From contig JAOZMR010000003.1 of the NCBI GenBank assembly GCA_029934215.1, forward strand, positions 1-30,278: a DNA stretch of 30,278 nt, read 5' to 3'. The DNA is from Pontiellaceae bacterium. Its GTDB lineage: Bacteria > Verrucomicrobiota > Kiritimatiellia > Kiritimatiellales > Tichowtungiaceae. Shown here piece after piece: positions 29,773 through 30,278 of the stretch; the stretch's first letter is position 1; every line of letters starts with the position of its first letter. The notes beneath the pieces were generated by a model. It did not search any database. It saw only the letters and a list, made by a program, of their open reading frames with translations, and was not told where the DNA came from. Made by a program: the position numbers and the translations under genes.

Positions 29773-30278
29773 ATAAAAAACCACCTGACGTGTAAACGAA
29801 ACTAAAAAAACAGATAAAAAAAGCGGCAAAAGCAAAACGACCCATTTTCGAAACCCCTTAGACTGCCCCACATCAAACCCTTCTGTCAAAAAATATTTGA
29901 GACAAACTGAAAATTTAAATTCATATAAAAATGAATGGATCGGTTTTTTGCCACCCTGAAGGGCTCCCCAACAGATCCGGACGAGCACGATTAATGCAAC
30001 CGGTTCCTCGATGCCAATACTTTGCTAAACATCTAGACATTGCTGATAGTTCCTTTTCACTTTGCGGACGACATGCGTGTAGAGTACGGGGGCACCCTCT
30101 AATGGGTGGGAGGTTAAGCGTAATCACCGTTGTTTTCAGGGTTGAAACAGTCCTTTGATTCGCAAATTTCATTCATTCGCTGGGCAAACCCGTTCCTATC
30201 CGCTTCAAAACCCGTCCCATCATTCTGCCGTCAATTATTCTGCAAAAATAGCCCCAGCTCCGTTGCGGGTGAAAAGGG
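29773..30278. other. 5' flank of the operon, no gene recognised
   Basis: About 500 bases precede the giant gene up to the window edge. The two frames that are open here (plus 29931-30158 and minus 30172-29921) overlap on opposite strands, encode nothing I recognise and lack ribosome sites, so I do not call them genes. The stretch from 29761 to 29940 is A/T-rich with T-runs on the minus strand and probably contains the operon promoter. An inverted repeat ATTCAT-N6-ATGAAT lies at 29919-29936. Confidence 0.5.
29919..29936. repeat. Short inverted repeat upstream of the operon, possible operator
   Basis: The plus strand reads ATTCAT, ATAAAA, ATGAAT. The 6-bp arms lie about 160 bases before the giant gene's start, in the A/T-rich region expected to hold its promoter. 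Such a repeat can arise by chance in A/T-rich DNA. Confidence 0.3.

Noticed and set aside
29884..29889. A perfect TTGACA on the minus strand as the -35 box of the operon promoter
   Set aside because: No acceptable -10 hexamer lies 16-18 bases downstream (GCAGTC or CAGTCT at those spacings), and T-rich DNA produces such hexamers by chance. I leave the promoter unplaced.
29954..29963. CCCTGAAGGG inverted repeat as an operator
   Set aside because: Arms of 4 bp with a 2-base gap are too short to support a site.
30093..30112. Hairpin-forming stretch (ACCCTCTAATGGGT, CCTC...GAGG) as a riboswitch or terminator
   Set aside because: Stems are only 4-5 bp, alternatives overlap, and no T-run follows on either strand.
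30130..30152. GGGTTGAAACAG resembling the end of a CRISPR repeat
   Set aside because: A single copy, with no second repeat at any regular spacing nearby.
29931..30158. A 75-residue plus-strand frame in the 5' flank
   Set aside because: No ribosome site, no recognisable domain, and an equally long frame on the opposite strand (30172-29921). It looks like chance in a gene-free region.

Overview
The window holds one tightly packed minus-strand cluster of six genes that together read as a single operon. In transcription order (right to left) they are: a giant modular surface protein (29760-9112, 6,882 residues from the start I prefer), a 1,329-residue beta-propeller protein (9115-5126), a secreted tandem rhodanese-like protein without active-site cysteines (5100-4219), a 528-residue protein with InlB-like repeats and a TSP3-like calcium stretch (4222-2636), a DUF1573 protein (2627-1629) and a Pmp-type beta-helix protein (1632-91). 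All six begin with a Sec-type signal peptide. Three junctions are ATGA stop/start overlaps and the other two gaps are 25 and 8 bases, so co-transcription and translational coupling are likely. I see no convincing plus-strand gene, tRNA, rRNA, CRISPR array or mobile element.

The gene content suggests a free-living member of the Planctomycetes-Verrucomicrobia-Chlamydiae group, most likely Kiritimatiellota or a relative. The signs are GGA-repeat beta-helices ending in D-x-GAYE, C-terminal modules with an N/D-rich TSP3-like stretch followed by a terminal FFRIRA or YFRLRA motif, and very large mosaic extracellular proteins. This placement is inference from domain style, not from a marker gene.

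The giant gene takes up two thirds of the window. From its N terminus the protein runs: Pmp-like beta-helix; Calx-beta, jelly-roll and chitobiase-C-type modules; LamG; FG-GAP calcium repeats; PKD domains, three of which appear to carry a concanavalin-like domain inserted inside them; four further PKD domains; an alpha/alpha-toroid (prenyltransferase/squalene-oxidase-like) domain; three PKD and three InlB-like repeats; Ig/FN3 modules around a second beta-helix; a long chain of beta modules; a Ser/Arg-rich segment; a small helical domain; a Gly-rich hinge; and a C-terminal Hint (hedgehog/intein) domain. The Hint domain keeps the N-terminal Cys and the T-x-x-H motif but has no Asn at its C-terminal junction. 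It is followed by only 22 residues rather than a toxin.

The most interesting hypothesis is that this locus is a cell-surface system in which a giant adhesin-like protein is cleaved or covalently attached through a C-terminal, hedgehog-like Hint domain. The five co-expressed exported proteins would be partners or assembly factors. The Hint architecture and the operon structure are visible in the sequence; the function is inference. The 5' flank (29773-30278) and the 3' flank (1-90) hold no gene I can support.
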